Shown: positions 33,247 to 42,389, counted from the first letter of the stretch. The stretch: DNA of 64,000 nucleotides from Pseudomonas fluorescens (GCF_902497995.1 NZ_CABVII010000012.1:115379-179378), one strand, 5' to 3'. Translations and numbers: made by a program. Notes: generated by a model not told the origin, from the sequence alone.

Positions 33247-34929
33247 TTACGCGCCCAACTTTTCTTGCAGCTGTGCCTTGAGCACCTTGCCGGTGGCATT
33301 GCGTGGCAAGGGTTCGAGTGCTCGATAGACCTGCGTCGGCACCTTGTAGGCGGCCAGGCGCTCGGCGATGAATGCACAGACTTGCGCCTCCTGGGGCAGC
33401 GTCGATGCCTGGCCATGCACGGCCAGCCCCACCGTCTCACCCAGCAACGGGTCGGCGATGGCGAATGCCGCTGCCTCCAGAACGCCGGGCATATCGAGGA
33501 TGCAGGTTTCGATTTCAGCGGCGGAAATCTTCTCGCCACCACGGTTGATCAACTCCTTGACCCGGCCGGTGATGCTGAGGAAGCCCTCGTCGTCGAGGTG
33601 GCCGATATCGCCGGTGTCGAGCCAACCGTCGCGCAGGCTTTGCGCAGTGGCCTCGGGCAGGTTCCAGTAGGCGCTCATCAAGGTCGGCGAACGCAGCCAG
33701 ATCACCCCGCGGGTGCCCGCCAGCTGCGGCTGGTCAGGGCTGTCACCGATGCGAATATCGACGATCGGCAGCGCCCAACCCGCCGTCGCCGGTTTGTACA
33801 CAAACTGATCGCCACCAATCGCCGCACCGATGCCGTTGCTTTCGGTCAGGCCATAGCCGGCGCCGCCAATGGCGTCGGGCTTGAGCTTGAGCATGTCGTC
33901 GAGCACCCCGGCGGACGAAGCTCCGCCGCCCAGCCCAAGGCCGAACAGGCTGGCAGTGTGCTCACTGCCGAAGCGCGGCGAGGCGAGCAGTTGCTGCATC
34001 ATCACCGGCGCCCCGTTGAACTGGGTGCAGCGCTCATCGCGAATCAGATCGATGGCGCGTTCGACATCCCACTTGTACATCAGCATCAAGCGCCGACCGC
34101 CGCGCAATGCCGACAGGAACTGCGCATGCAAGCCGCTGACATGGAACAGCGGAACAGCCGCCAGCGTGGTTGGCGCGAAGCCGCTGTTGATCACCACGCC
34201 GATGCGTTCGGGTGAACTCATGGCGCAAAACGCGCCCTGGAAATCCAGCGCGGTCAGCGCCTGGCAGATCGCCCGGTGGCTGGACAATGCGCCCTTGGCG
34301 CGACTGGTGGTGCCGGAGGTGTAAAGGATCAGTGCTGGCGCGTCGGGGTCGATTTCCAGCGCAGGCAACGGTAATGCCGGCGCGCTGATCAAGTCTTCGA
34401 AACGCAGGCAGTACTCGGGCAACGTTTCTTCCTGGACTCCGACGACAATCGTGGCCCGCTGCTCACGGGCCAGATCTTCGCGCAGGGTATTGAGGCGCGC
34501 TTCGTCGCACAGCAGCAGGCGCGAACCGCTGTCTTGCAGCGCGTACTGCAACTCGTCGCGCAGGCCCCAACTGTTGAGCGGCACACACACCGCACCACAG
34601 CGCAGGATCGCGGCGAAGGCCACCAGCCACGCCGGCTGGTTGCGCATGGCAATCGCCACCCGCTCGCCCGGTTGCAGGCCAAAACGGGCGACCATCTGCC
34701 CGGCGAGGCGGTCAACCTGATCGTAGAACTGATTGAAGGTCAGGCGTTGCGACTGCCAGACCAGGAACTCACGGTCGCCGTGGACACGACCGGCGTCGAG
34801 CACCTGCAGCAGGTCGTGTGCAGCGTGACGGAAGTAGCGGGGCGCGCCGTCATCCGGCGCCACCACTTCAAAGGGCGCACCGGGGGCGATCAATTGTCGC
34901 CACGCGGTTTGCCAGCGTTCAATGCTCAT
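33247..34929 (-). CDS. Acyl-CoA ligase, probable second-round steroid side-chain ligase
   Basis: 560-residue AMP-forming ligase: LILYTSGTTSRAKGALSSH, PLFHVSGLHAQF, GAGYGLTESNGIG, WLDTGDIGHLDDEG, GRVKELINRGGEKISAAE and the catalytic Lys region RNATGKVLKAQL. It belongs to the medium/long-chain FadD type and is distinct from the FATP-type ligase at 25226. It ends the nine-gene side-chain operon containing the ACADs, aldolase and hydratases. The likely substrate is the shortened C22 steroid acid formed after aldehyde oxidation. Start at 34929 has GGAG upstream; the frame stays open another 49 codons through REP sequence. Confidence 0.75.
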   Translation of the reverse strand: MSIERWQTAWRQLIAPGAPFEVVAPDDGAPRYFRHAAHDLLQVLDAGRVHGDREFLVWQSQRLTFNQFYDQVDRLAGQMVARFGLQPGERVAIAMRNQPAWLVAFAAILRCGAVCVPLNSWGLRDELQYALQDSGSRLLLCDEARLNTLREDLAREQRATIVVGVQEETLPEYCLRFEDLISAPALPLPALEIDPDAPALILYTSGTTSRAKGALSSHRAICQALTALDFQGAFCAMSSPERIGVVINSGFAPTTLAAVPLFHVSGLHAQFLSALRGGRRLMLMYKWDVERAIDLIRDERCTQFNGAPVMMQQLLASPRFGSEHTASLFGLGLGGGASSAGVLDDMLKLKPDAIGGAGYGLTESNGIGAAIGGDQFVYKPATAGWALPIVDIRIGDSPDQPQLAGTRGVIWLRSPTLMSAYWNLPEATAQSLRDGWLDTGDIGHLDDEGFLSITGRVKELINRGGEKISAAEIETCILDMPGVLEAAAFAIADPLLGETVGLAVHGQASTLPQEAQVCAFIAERLAAYKVPTQVYRALEPLPRNATGKVLKAQLQEKLGA

Positions 34930-34959
34930 CTGTGTTTTCTCCAGTACAGCGAAAAACCT

Positions 34960-35083
34960 GTGGGAGCGGCCAGCACATTCAATATCTTCATGGCCTGACA
35001 CTCCGCCTTCGCGAGCAAGCCCGCTCCCACAGGGGGTTGTGTCGTACTCATGGACCGGGGGCGGCTCCGCTCCCACAGGGGTT
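34960..35083. repeat. REP sequences of the GCTCCCACAG subtype
   Basis: One full REP (about 35007-35035) flanked by two half copies (34960-34973, 35070-35083), separating the ligase gene from the ACAD gene within the operon. Subtype matches the 12851-12939 pair, not the 71-bp arrays. May set differential mRNA stability. Confidence 0.65.
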
Positions 35084-36225
35084 TACGCGTGGGCCGAATA
35101 GCGTTCGCAATGGAAATCCCGGTCACCCAGGCAGCTCTGTGCAACGCGGACGCGCTTGAGGTACAGGCCGACATCCAGTTCGTCGGTGACGCCAATGCCG
35201 CCATGCATCTGCACCGCCTCGTTGGCGACCTTGATCGCCGTGTCGCCGGCCTTCCATTTCGCCAGGCTGACCAATCGAGCGCGTGCCCCGGCATCGTGGC
35301 TGGCGTCATCCAGGGTCGCCAGCGCGGCCATCAGGGCGCTGCGGCTCAGCGCCAGGTCGATGTACATCTGTGCGGCGCGATGCTGCAGGACCTGGAAGGT
35401 GCCAATCGGCGTGTCGAACTGCACGCGGGTCTTGAGGTACTCCAGGGTGGTTTCGAACAATTGCTCGGCCATCCCCAACAGCTCCGCGGCCAGGCAAGTG
35501 CGGCCCCGGTCCAGCGCGGTTTCCAGCGCGGTCCAGCCCTCGCCCAGGGTGCCCAGCAGCGCGTCGCTGCCCAATTGCACCTGGTCCAGCTGCAGGCGTG
35601 CGCTGTTGCGCGAATCGATCAGCGGCAAGGCACTGACGGTCAAACCCTGCGTATCGGCGGGCACCAGGAACAGGCTGATGCCTTGCGTGTCACCCGGCTG
35701 CCCGGATGTGCGTGCAGCCACCACATAGGCATCGGCACCGAAGCCGTCGACCACCCAGAACTTGTCGCCATGCAAGCGATAGCCCTGCCCCTCGGCCTTC
35801 GCCTCAAGGGCAGTGCGACTCGGATCGTGGCGCGAGCGTTCGTCCACGGCCAGGGCCAGGCGCTGTTCGCCGCCGATCACCGCTTGCAACCAGTGCGTCT
35901 GTTGCGCCGAATTGCCCGCCAGATGCAACAGCGAACCGCCGAGCACCACGCTGGATAACAGCGGCGAGGCCGACAGGTTGCGGCCCATGGATTCGAAGAT
36001 CGGGCCCAGGCCCTTGCAGCCGAAATCCAGGCCGCCGAAGTCTTCCGGGAACGGAATCGCACTCCAGCCCAGCTCGACCGCGTCCCGCCACAGCGGCGCA
36101 TCGAAACCCAGGTCCACCGCGTCATCGCGCAGTCGACGCTGGGCGCTGACCGGGCTGCGAGCAGCGAGAAAGTCCCGCGCGCTGTCAGCCAGCAAACGCT
36201 GTTCATCGCTATAACGCAGGCTCAT
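35083..36225 (-). CDS. Acyl-CoA dehydrogenase subunit (steroid heteromeric type)
   Basis: 380 residues with the ACAD fold: WSAIPFPEDFGG, the C-terminal RVQFDTPIGTFQVLQHRAAQM and MHGGIGVTDELDVGLYLKR. The mid-domain FAD/substrate motif is degenerate (LALAVDERSRHDPSR). Actinobacterial and Pseudomonas steroid ACADs are alpha2beta2 enzymes made of one HGGIG-type and one EIQ-type chain; this is the HGGIG type and overlaps the next gene by ATGA, which is EIQ type. Oxidises steroid acyl-CoA side chains. Pairing is inferred. Confidence 0.8.
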   Translation of the reverse strand: MSLRYSDEQRLLADSARDFLAARSPVSAQRRLRDDAVDLGFDAPLWRDAVELGWSAIPFPEDFGGLDFGCKGLGPIFESMGRNLSASPLLSSVVLGGSLLHLAGNSAQQTHWLQAVIGGEQRLALAVDERSRHDPSRTALEAKAEGQGYRLHGDKFWVVDGFGADAYVVAARTSGQPGDTQGISLFLVPADTQGLTVSALPLIDSRNSARLQLDQVQLGSDALLGTLGEGWTALETALDRGRTCLAAELLGMAEQLFETTLEYLKTRVQFDTPIGTFQVLQHRAAQMYIDLALSRSALMAALATLDDASHDAGARARLVSLAKWKAGDTAIKVANEAVQMHGGIGVTDELDVGLYLKRVRVAQSCLGDRDFHCERYSAHA

Positions 36226-37427
36226 GGGGTGACTCCTTTTTTAGCGTCGGGCAAGCCCAGTACGCGCTTGGCGATGACATTGAGTTGGATCTCCGAGGCA
36301 CCGCCGGAAATGGTCAGCGCATAGCTGTTCAACCAGGAACGGGTGATCGCCAGTTGCTGCTCGCTGAACGCCGCGTTCTCCCAGCCGAAGGCATGCCCGG
36401 CCATGGCATCGAGCAGCACTTCGAACTTGTCGCGCTCCTGTTCGGTGTGCACCAGCTTCATGATCGACATCAGGCCGCCGATGTCATCACCGGCCCGCGC
36501 CTCTTCACCCATGCGCTGCACAGTCAGGTTGTAGGCATGTTCGTTCATCGCACAGGCCGTGGCCCGGGCCTGCAATGCGTGTTCACTCATGGTCTGTGGC
36601 GCCGGTACGTATTCACGCATCAAGGCCAGCAGGTCGAAGTGCGACGGCAGGCTGAACTCGCCGAACTTCGACATCGCCTTGCGCTCGTGCTGCAGCAGGT
36701 ACTTGGCCAGGTTCCAGCCGCCGTTCAACGGCCCGATCAACTGGCTCTTGGGCACTTTCACGGAGTCGAAGAACACCTGGCAGAACGCCGATTTTCCGCT
36801 GATCAGATCGATCGGCTGTGGCGTGACGCCAGGGCTGCGCATGTCCAGCACGATCAGGCTGATGCCCTCGTGTTTCGGCGCGCTGAAGTCGGTGCGCACC
36901 AGGGCATACATCCAGTCGGATTTATCGCCGTAGGAGGTCCAGATCTTGCTGCCGTCCACCACGAAGTGGTCACCGGCATCACGGGCGGCCATCTTCAGGC
37001 TGGCCAGGTCGGAACCGGCGTTCGGCTCGGAAAAGCCCTGGCACCAGCGCACTTCACCGCGGGCGATCGGTGGCAACAGATCGCGTTTCTGCTCCTCGCT
37101 GCCGAACGCCAGCAACACCGGCCCGAGCATCCAGATGCCCAGGTTGATTTGCGGCGGCCGGCATTTGATCCGGCGCATTTCGCTTTCCAGCACCGCCAGT
37201 TGTTCGTCGCTCAGGCCCGCGCCGCCATACTCCTCTGGCCACTCTGGGCAGAACCAGCGCTTGTCACGCATGCGTTCGAACCACAGGCGCGCGTCTTCAC
37301 AGGGAAATTGCGGATTCTGACTGCCCCACACCACATCGCCTTCAGCCATGCCGGTGCGCATCGACAGCGGGCAGTTGGCCTCCAGCCAGGCACGGGTGTC
37401 CTGCCGAAATTGCTCGATAGTGCTCAT
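36222..37427 (-). CDS. Acyl-CoA dehydrogenase subunit, partner of the 35083 gene
   Basis: 401 residues: FCPEWPEEYGGAGLS, the FAD-binding CQGFSEPNAGSDLASLK, the following SKIWTSYGDKSDW and the C-terminal SGGASEIQLNVIAKRVLGLP. This is the complete, EIQ-type chain of a heteromeric steroid ACAD. It precedes its partner with a 4-bp ATGA overlap, supporting equal expression. Likely acts with it in one of the two side-chain rounds. Confidence 0.8.
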   Translation of the reverse strand: MSTIEQFRQDTRAWLEANCPLSMRTGMAEGDVVWGSQNPQFPCEDARLWFERMRDKRWFCPEWPEEYGGAGLSDEQLAVLESEMRRIKCRPPQINLGIWMLGPVLLAFGSEEQKRDLLPPIARGEVRWCQGFSEPNAGSDLASLKMAARDAGDHFVVDGSKIWTSYGDKSDWMYALVRTDFSAPKHEGISLIVLDMRSPGVTPQPIDLISGKSAFCQVFFDSVKVPKSQLIGPLNGGWNLAKYLLQHERKAMSKFGEFSLPSHFDLLALMREYVPAPQTMSEHALQARATACAMNEHAYNLTVQRMGEEARAGDDIGGLMSIMKLVHTEQERDKFEVLLDAMAGHAFGWENAAFSEQQLAITRSWLNSYALTISGGASEIQLNVIAKRVLGLPDAKKGVTP

Positions 37428-37441
37428 GGAAGTCCCCTTCG

Positions 37442-37480
37442 ACTCGCCCCGGATTCGGGGCGAGTACGGTTTTTGTTTTT
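37442..37480 (+). terminator. Terminator-like hairpin facing right inside the leftward operon
   Basis: Perfect 9-bp stem (37442-37450 with 37457-37465) followed on the plus strand by a T-rich tail (two runs of five T). The genes on both sides run leftward and on that strand no T-run follows. It would stop antisense transcription, or act as a plain hairpin in the operon mRNA. Confidence 0.5.
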
Positions 37481-37492
37481 GATGGACGAGCG

Positions 37493-38662
37493 TCAGCGTT
37501 GGGTGCGCGGCATGCCGAGGCCAAACTGGGCGATCAGCTCGCGCTGGATTTCATTGGTGCCGCCGCCAAAGGTCAGGGTCGGTGCAGAGCGCAATTCAAA
37601 CTCCAGTTCGCCCTGCAGCAGCGTTGCCGCCGAGCCGCTGCGCATCGAACCATTGGCCCCGACGATCGCCGCCAGCTTGCGCAGGATCTCGATGGCCGAC
37701 TCCGAGCCGAACACCTTGGTGGTCGAACTCAGCGCCACGTTCATGCGTTCGTGCTCCAGGTCGGCGGCGATGCGCATGTTGATCAGGCGCATCGCTTCCA
37801 GTCGCGCATAACACTCGGCCAACGAGCTGCGCACCCAGGCTTTGTCCATCGCCCGACGGCCCTGCTCATCGCGGGCTCGCGCCCACAGGTAAACCCGGCG
37901 AAACAGCGCCACCACCTTGTCCGACCAGGTGCCCAGGCCGAGGCGTTCGTGGTTCAGTTGCGAAGTGATCAGCTTCCAGCCACCGTGCAACTCGCCCACC
38001 AACATCTCGTTGGGCACCCGCACGTTGTCGTAGTAGGTGGCCGTGGTCGGAATGCTGGTGGTGGGTATCAGGGTGTGGGAGAAGCCCGGCGTCGTGGTGT
38101 CGACGATCAGCAGCGAAATGCCTTTGTGCCGCGCCTGGGTCGGATCGGTACGGGCCGCCAGCCAGACGAAGTCGGCGGACTCGGCACCCGAGGTCCACAG
38201 CTTGTTGCCATTGACCACAAAGCCCTGGTCGTCCTGGCGGGCGCTGGTTTTCAGCACGGCCAGATCGCTGCCGGCGTCAGGTTCGGAATAACCGATGGAG
38301 AACATGATGTCGCCCGCGGCGATCCCTGGCAGAAAACGCTCTTTCTGCAGCTCGCTGCCATGGGCCATCAAGGCCGGGCCGACGGTGCTGATGGTCACGA
38401 ACGGCAGCGGTGCCCCGGCAATGTTGGCTTCTTCGAAGAAGATCAACTGTTCGGTGGCGGCGTAACCCTGGCCGCCATGGGCCTTGGGCCAGCCGACTGC
38501 CAGCCAGCCATCGCGCCCCATCTGGCGGATGGTCTGGCGAAACAGCTCGCCGCCTTCCTTGCCGCGCAACTGGTCGCGCAGGTCCGGGGTCATCAGGGCC
38601 TGGAAATAGTCCCGCACCTTGTGGCGCAGGGCATGTTGTTCGGGAGTGAGGTCGACGAACAT
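37493..38662 (-). CDS. Acyl-CoA dehydrogenase, EIQ-type steroid subunit
   Basis: 389 residues: WLAVGWPKAHGGQGY, the FAD motif FSIGYSEPDAGSDLAVLK, NKLWTSGAESADFVW and the C-terminal GGGTNEIQRELIAQFGLG. Resembles FadE29/ChsE2-type chains. The likely partner is the HGGIG-type chain at 40260, since the remaining two ACADs pair with each other. Acts on a CoA-activated steroid side chain. Confidence 0.8.
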   Translation of the reverse strand: MFVDLTPEQHALRHKVRDYFQALMTPDLRDQLRGKEGGELFRQTIRQMGRDGWLAVGWPKAHGGQGYAATEQLIFFEEANIAGAPLPFVTISTVGPALMAHGSELQKERFLPGIAAGDIMFSIGYSEPDAGSDLAVLKTSARQDDQGFVVNGNKLWTSGAESADFVWLAARTDPTQARHKGISLLIVDTTTPGFSHTLIPTTSIPTTATYYDNVRVPNEMLVGELHGGWKLITSQLNHERLGLGTWSDKVVALFRRVYLWARARDEQGRRAMDKAWVRSSLAECYARLEAMRLINMRIAADLEHERMNVALSSTTKVFGSESAIEILRKLAAIVGANGSMRSGSAATLLQGELEFELRSAPTLTFGGGTNEIQRELIAQFGLGMPRTQR

Positions 38663-38672
38663 GGGCTGCTCC

Positions 38673-39851
38673 TTAAGCTGCGCCGAGAATCAGGCCGCTG
38701 GTGGGTACGCCGGTGCCGGCGGTGACCAGCACGTTCTGCACATCCGCCACCTGGTTGACCGCCGTGCCACGCACCTGGCGCACCGCTTCGGCGATGCCGT
38801 TCATGCCGTGGATATAGGCTTCGCCCAGTTGCCCGCCGTGGGTGTTGATCGGCAGTTTGCCGCCACGGGCGTGGTGCCCGGCGCGGATGAATTCCTTGGC
38901 TTCGCCGCGTTTGGCGAAACCGAACTCTTCCAGCTGCGGCAACACGAACGGGGTGAAGTGGTCGTAGATCACCGCCGTCTGGAAAGACTCCGGGCCCAGG
39001 CCCGACTGGCGATACAGCTCGCGGGCGACCACGCCCATTTCCGGCAGCCCGGTAATGTCGTCGCGGTAGAACGAGGTCATGCTCTGCTGGCCATGGCTGA
39101 TGCCTTGGGAACCGGCCTTGATGGTCACCGGTTTCTGGCGCAGGTCACGGGCGCGCTCGGCCGAGGTGATGACCATCGCCACGGCGCCATCGGATTCCTG
39201 GCAGCAGTCGAGCAAGTGCAGCGGTTCGCAGATCCAGCGCGAGGCCTGGTGTTCTTCCAGGGTGATCGGCTTACCGTGGAAAAACGCCTGGGGGTTGGTG
39301 GCGGCAAAATCCCGCGCCGCCACTGCGATCCGGCCAAAGTCTTCGCTGGTGGCGCCATAGGTGTGCATGTAGCGCTGGGCAAACATGCCGACCCAGGCCG
39401 CCGGCGTATGGAAGCCGTGGGGCATGTACCAGCCGTAGTTGACGTTGTCGAAGGTCGGCGCCGAAGCGAAGCCGTAGTCGCCGGTACCGAAGCGATACCA
39501 GGAACGCTCGTTCATGGCGCGATACACCACCACCACTTTTGCCATCCCGGTCGCCACGGCCATGGCCGCGTGCATGACCGGCCCGCAAGCCGCGCCGCCA
39601 CCGTGGGGGACTTGCGAGAAAAACTTCACGTCCTTGCAACCGAGCAGACGGGCAATTTCGTATTCCGGGACCTTGTCCACGGAATAGGAACTGAAACCCT
39701 CGACCTCGCTCGGGTCGATGCCGGCGTCCTTGAGGGCACTCAAGGTGGCCTCCAGGGCCAGGCGCAATTCGGTGCGTCCGGAGTTCTTGGAAAATTCGGT
39801 CGCGCCTAGACCAACGATCGCGGCACGCCCGGAAATCGATGAATCAGTCAT
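38673..39851 (-). CDS. SCP-x thiolase-fold aldolase, Ltp2-like
   Basis: 392 residues of the Ltp branch: AAIVGLGATEFSKNSGRTE at the N-terminus, VPHGGGAACGPVMHAAMAV, YDHFTPFVLPQLEEFGF, KLPINTHGGQLGEAYIHGMNG and VTAGTGVPTSGLIL. It resembles mycobacterial Ltp2, which with the DUF35 domain of ChsH2 cleaves the last three-carbon remnant from C22 steroid CoA to give the 17-ketone. The ChsH1- and ChsH2-like genes are nearby in the same operon. GGAGAG precedes the ATG at 39851; upstream open frame is spurious. Confidence 0.8.
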   Translation of the reverse strand: MTDSSISGRAAIVGLGATEFSKNSGRTELRLALEATLSALKDAGIDPSEVEGFSSYSVDKVPEYEIARLLGCKDVKFFSQVPHGGGAACGPVMHAAMAVATGMAKVVVVYRAMNERSWYRFGTGDYGFASAPTFDNVNYGWYMPHGFHTPAAWVGMFAQRYMHTYGATSEDFGRIAVAARDFAATNPQAFFHGKPITLEEHQASRWICEPLHLLDCCQESDGAVAMVITSAERARDLRQKPVTIKAGSQGISHGQQSMTSFYRDDITGLPEMGVVARELYRQSGLGPESFQTAVIYDHFTPFVLPQLEEFGFAKRGEAKEFIRAGHHARGGKLPINTHGGQLGEAYIHGMNGIAEAVRQVRGTAVNQVADVQNVLVTAGTGVPTSGLILGAA

Positions 39852-39868
39852 CTGTGTCTCTCCGGCTG

Positions 39869-40288
39869 TCAGGGCAGGACCAGCGCGACCGTGCCGGTCA
39901 CGTGGTTGCCCATGGAATTTTTGCCGCTCAAGGTGATTTCCACCGAGCGGGTGTGCGCATCGACGCCGGTGACGCTGCCACTGAAGGTCATGCTGTCGCC
40001 GGGATAGTTCGGTGCGCCGAGCTTGATTTTCAGCGCGGTGAATTGCGCCAGCGGCCCGGCCCACTGCTCGATGAACCGCTGCACCAACCCGTTGGTGGTG
40101 AGGATGTTCATGAACACGTGGGGCGAACCCAAGGCACGGGCCGCCTCCGCGTCGTGGTGACCGGGGAAGTAATCACGGGTGGCAATCGCGCCGCCGTTGA
40201 TCAGGGTCACCGTGATGGGCACGGCAAGCTCCGGCAGTACTTCGCCGGGGCGCACGTCTTCAAAGCGCTTGGTGTTCTTCGAGGTCAT
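39869..40288 (-). CDS. MaoC-like hydratase, ChsH1-like catalytic subunit
   Basis: 139-residue single hot-dog domain. The segment ATRDYFPGHHDAEAARA keeps the Asp and His five residues apart that serve as catalytic pair in ChsH1, followed by GSPHVFMNILTTNG. It would pair with the MaoC domain of the gene at 41406 to hydrate the enoyl-CoA side chain. Its start overlaps the end of the ACAD gene by 29 bp; there is no strong ribosome site, so translation is probably coupled. Confidence 0.8.
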   Translation of the reverse strand: MTSKNTKRFEDVRPGEVLPELAVPITVTLINGGAIATRDYFPGHHDAEAARALGSPHVFMNILTTNGLVQRFIEQWAGPLAQFTALKIKLGAPNYPGDSMTFSGSVTGVDAHTRSVEITLSGKNSMGNHVTGTVALVLP

Positions 40289-41393
40289 ATTTCCATCCCA
40301 GCTTGTCGTTATCGTTGAGCCAGTCGCCCAGGCGTTCCAGGTTTGCCGCCGAACCGCCCAGGGCAAGGCAGAGGCCACGGCTCCAGTAGAGAAAACGGTG
40401 GATCGGGTACGTCAGGTCGACGCCGATGCCGCCATGCACGTGTTGTGCGACATGGCCGATGCGATGCCCCGCTTCACAGGCCATCCACGCGGTGGCCAGG
40501 GCTTCGCTGGGGGCCGGCAAACCGGCATCGATGCGGTAGGCCAGTTGCCACAGCACCGTGCGCAAGGCTTCGACGGCGATATGGGTGTCGGCCATGCTCA
40601 TCTGCACCGCCTGGAAGCTGCCGATGCTGCGCTCGAACTGCCGGCGCTCGCTGACGTAGGCCACGGTGCGGCGGATCTGCTCTTCGCTGACCCCCAGTTG
40701 CAGGGCAGCCAGCGCCGCCATGCTGCGCAGTTCCAGCCAGGCGACGGCCTCGGCAGGCAACAGCGCCCCGGCGCTCAGGGTCAAGCCCTCGATGTGCAGG
40801 TCGGCCACCGCTTCGCCGTGGGTCAACACCGCCGACACCCGTTGTAATTCAGGCGCTGACAGGTCCAACAGCAGCAAGCGCGGTTGGCCATCGGCCTCCA
40901 CCAGCACCAGCGCGGCCCGGGCTTGATCGCCCATGGAAAGGGCCGCCACCCGGCCGTTGATCACCCAGCCTTCAGCGCAAGGACGTGCTTGCAGCTCGAT
41001 GCCCAGTGCGCTGCTCAAGGCATTGACGGACAGGCTCAACAGCGCCTCGCCGGACGCCGCTTTGGCGATCCATCCCGCACTGTCGCTGGAATCGAAACGG
41101 GCCAGGGTCGCGGCCGCCAGTTGATGGCGCCACAACGGCACCTGGGCCAGGGCCTTGCCCTGGGCCTGCAACACCAGCATCAGCTCGGTCATGCCCAGGC
41201 CGCTGCCGCCGTGTTCTTCGGGGATGGCCAAAGCCTGCAGCCCGGTCTCGATGCACAGCTTCCACAGCGGCGCCATCATCGGCTCGCCGCTGGTGTCCCA
41301 TTGGCGCATGTAGTCGTCATGGCAATGGTCGACAAACAGGCTGTCGGCCATTTGCGCAATGGCGCGCTGGTCTTCACTTAATTCGAAATCCAT
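40260..41393 (-). CDS. Acyl-CoA dehydrogenase, HGGIG-type steroid subunit
   Basis: 377 residues: LQALAIPEEHGGSGLGMTEL, a degenerate middle domain, RRQFERSIGSFQAVQM and QHVHGGIGVDLTYPIHRFLYW. Resembles FadE28/ChsE1-type chains. Placed between the two hydratase genes, it probably combines with the 37493 chain as an alpha2beta2 dehydrogenase for the three-carbon side chain. GGAGCC lies 8 bp before the ATG. Confidence 0.8.
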   Translation of the reverse strand: MDFELSEDQRAIAQMADSLFVDHCHDDYMRQWDTSGEPMMAPLWKLCIETGLQALAIPEEHGGSGLGMTELMLVLQAQGKALAQVPLWRHQLAAATLARFDSSDSAGWIAKAASGEALLSLSVNALSSALGIELQARPCAEGWVINGRVAALSMGDQARAALVLVEADGQPRLLLLDLSAPELQRVSAVLTHGEAVADLHIEGLTLSAGALLPAEAVAWLELRSMAALAALQLGVSEEQIRRTVAYVSERRQFERSIGSFQAVQMSMADTHIAVEALRTVLWQLAYRIDAGLPAPSEALATAWMACEAGHRIGHVAQHVHGGIGVDLTYPIHRFLYWSRGLCLALGGSAANLERLGDWLNDNDKLGWKYDLEEHQAL

Positions 41394-41405
41394 GGTGAAT
41401 GGCTC

Positions 41406-42389
41406 CTATGCGTCTACCGGCCGGAACAAAGGCAGAGTCAACTGGTCATCGAAGGTCTGGAACTCGACCTGCAAGCGCTGGCCGATCTGCAGTTGCTCGC
41501 GTTCGATACCGACCAGGCCTGCGATCAGGCGCACGCCCTCCTCCAGCTCGATCAGGCCGATCGGATTGGGGTAATCGAACGGCGCGACTTCGGGGTAGTG
41601 CATCACCACGAACGAATACAAGGTGGCGCGGCCGCTGGCCTGCAGGGTGTCCCAGTCGAAGCTGTGGCACTGGATGCACACCGGTGCCGGTGGATGGCGC
41701 AGGGTTTGGCACGCGGTGCAGCGCTGGATCAGCAACTGGCCCTTCTCGCAGCCTTCCCAGAAGAACCGCGTGTCGTCGCTGATGCCCGGCAGCGGGCGCT
41801 TGGGCTTGGCCGGTGCCGCCTCAACCTTGGCAGGTGCCTGGGCATTGGCCGCGCGGAACTTGAACACGCGAAACAGCAACTGGCCCACTGGCTCGTCGCC
41901 GCCGGGCTCTTTTGCTCCAGGCTTTTCGACGAAATGGCTCATCACCAGGGTGACAAAGAAACCGGTGCCCAGGGCGGTGGTTTTCTCATCGCTGACCGAA
42001 TCCAGGCGCGTGGTGTAGTAGAGCTTTTCCCCCAGGCGCACCGGGCGGTCGAAGCTCAGCTCGGAGTTCACCGCCACGGTGGAGGCATAGCCGTAGGCTT
42101 CCATTTCCTTGAGCACCTCGTAAGGGTTCTCGTCGGTGGAGCCAGGCGGATAGTTGTTGGCGTGCAGGCCCTCCATGGTCCACACCTGCAACATCGCAGG
42201 CGGAGCGATCAGGCCCTCATGGACGGTGCCCAAGGCAAAGCCCGCGTCGGTGTATAGCGGGTTGTCCACGCCCATGACTTCGCACCACTGGCGAATCATC
42301 GGGGCATTGACCTCGTCCCAGGCATACACGCGGCCGTACTGGCGCCCCACCAGGGCGCGCACATTGGATAGCAATTGTGGATCAGCCAA
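41406..42389 (-). CDS. MaoC-DUF35 fusion, ChsH2-like
   Basis: 327 residues. The N-terminal MaoC domain (residues 1 to about 160) has the hydratase region GVDNPLYTD where Tyr replaces the catalytic His, so this chain is non-catalytic, as in ChsH2. The C-terminal DUF35 domain has zinc ligands CTAC and CIQC and an OB-fold (GRATLYSFVVM). It supplies the hydratase partner for the 39869 subunit and the activating DUF35 domain for the aldolase at 38673. The start is a TTG at 42389, six bases after AAGGAG; no ATG in frame fits. Confidence 0.8.
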   Translation of the reverse strand: MADPQLLSNVRALVGRQYGRVYAWDEVNAPMIRQWCEVMGVDNPLYTDAGFALGTVHEGLIAPPAMLQVWTMEGLHANNYPPGSTDENPYEVLKEMEAYGYASTVAVNSELSFDRPVRLGEKLYYTTRLDSVSDEKTTALGTGFFVTLVMSHFVEKPGAKEPGGDEPVGQLLFRVFKFRAANAQAPAKVEAAPAKPKRPLPGISDDTRFFWEGCEKGQLLIQRCTACQTLRHPPAPVCIQCHSFDWDTLQASGRATLYSFVVMHYPEVAPFDYPNPIGLIELEEGVRLIAGLVGIEREQLQIGQRLQVEFQTFDDQLTLPLFRPVDA

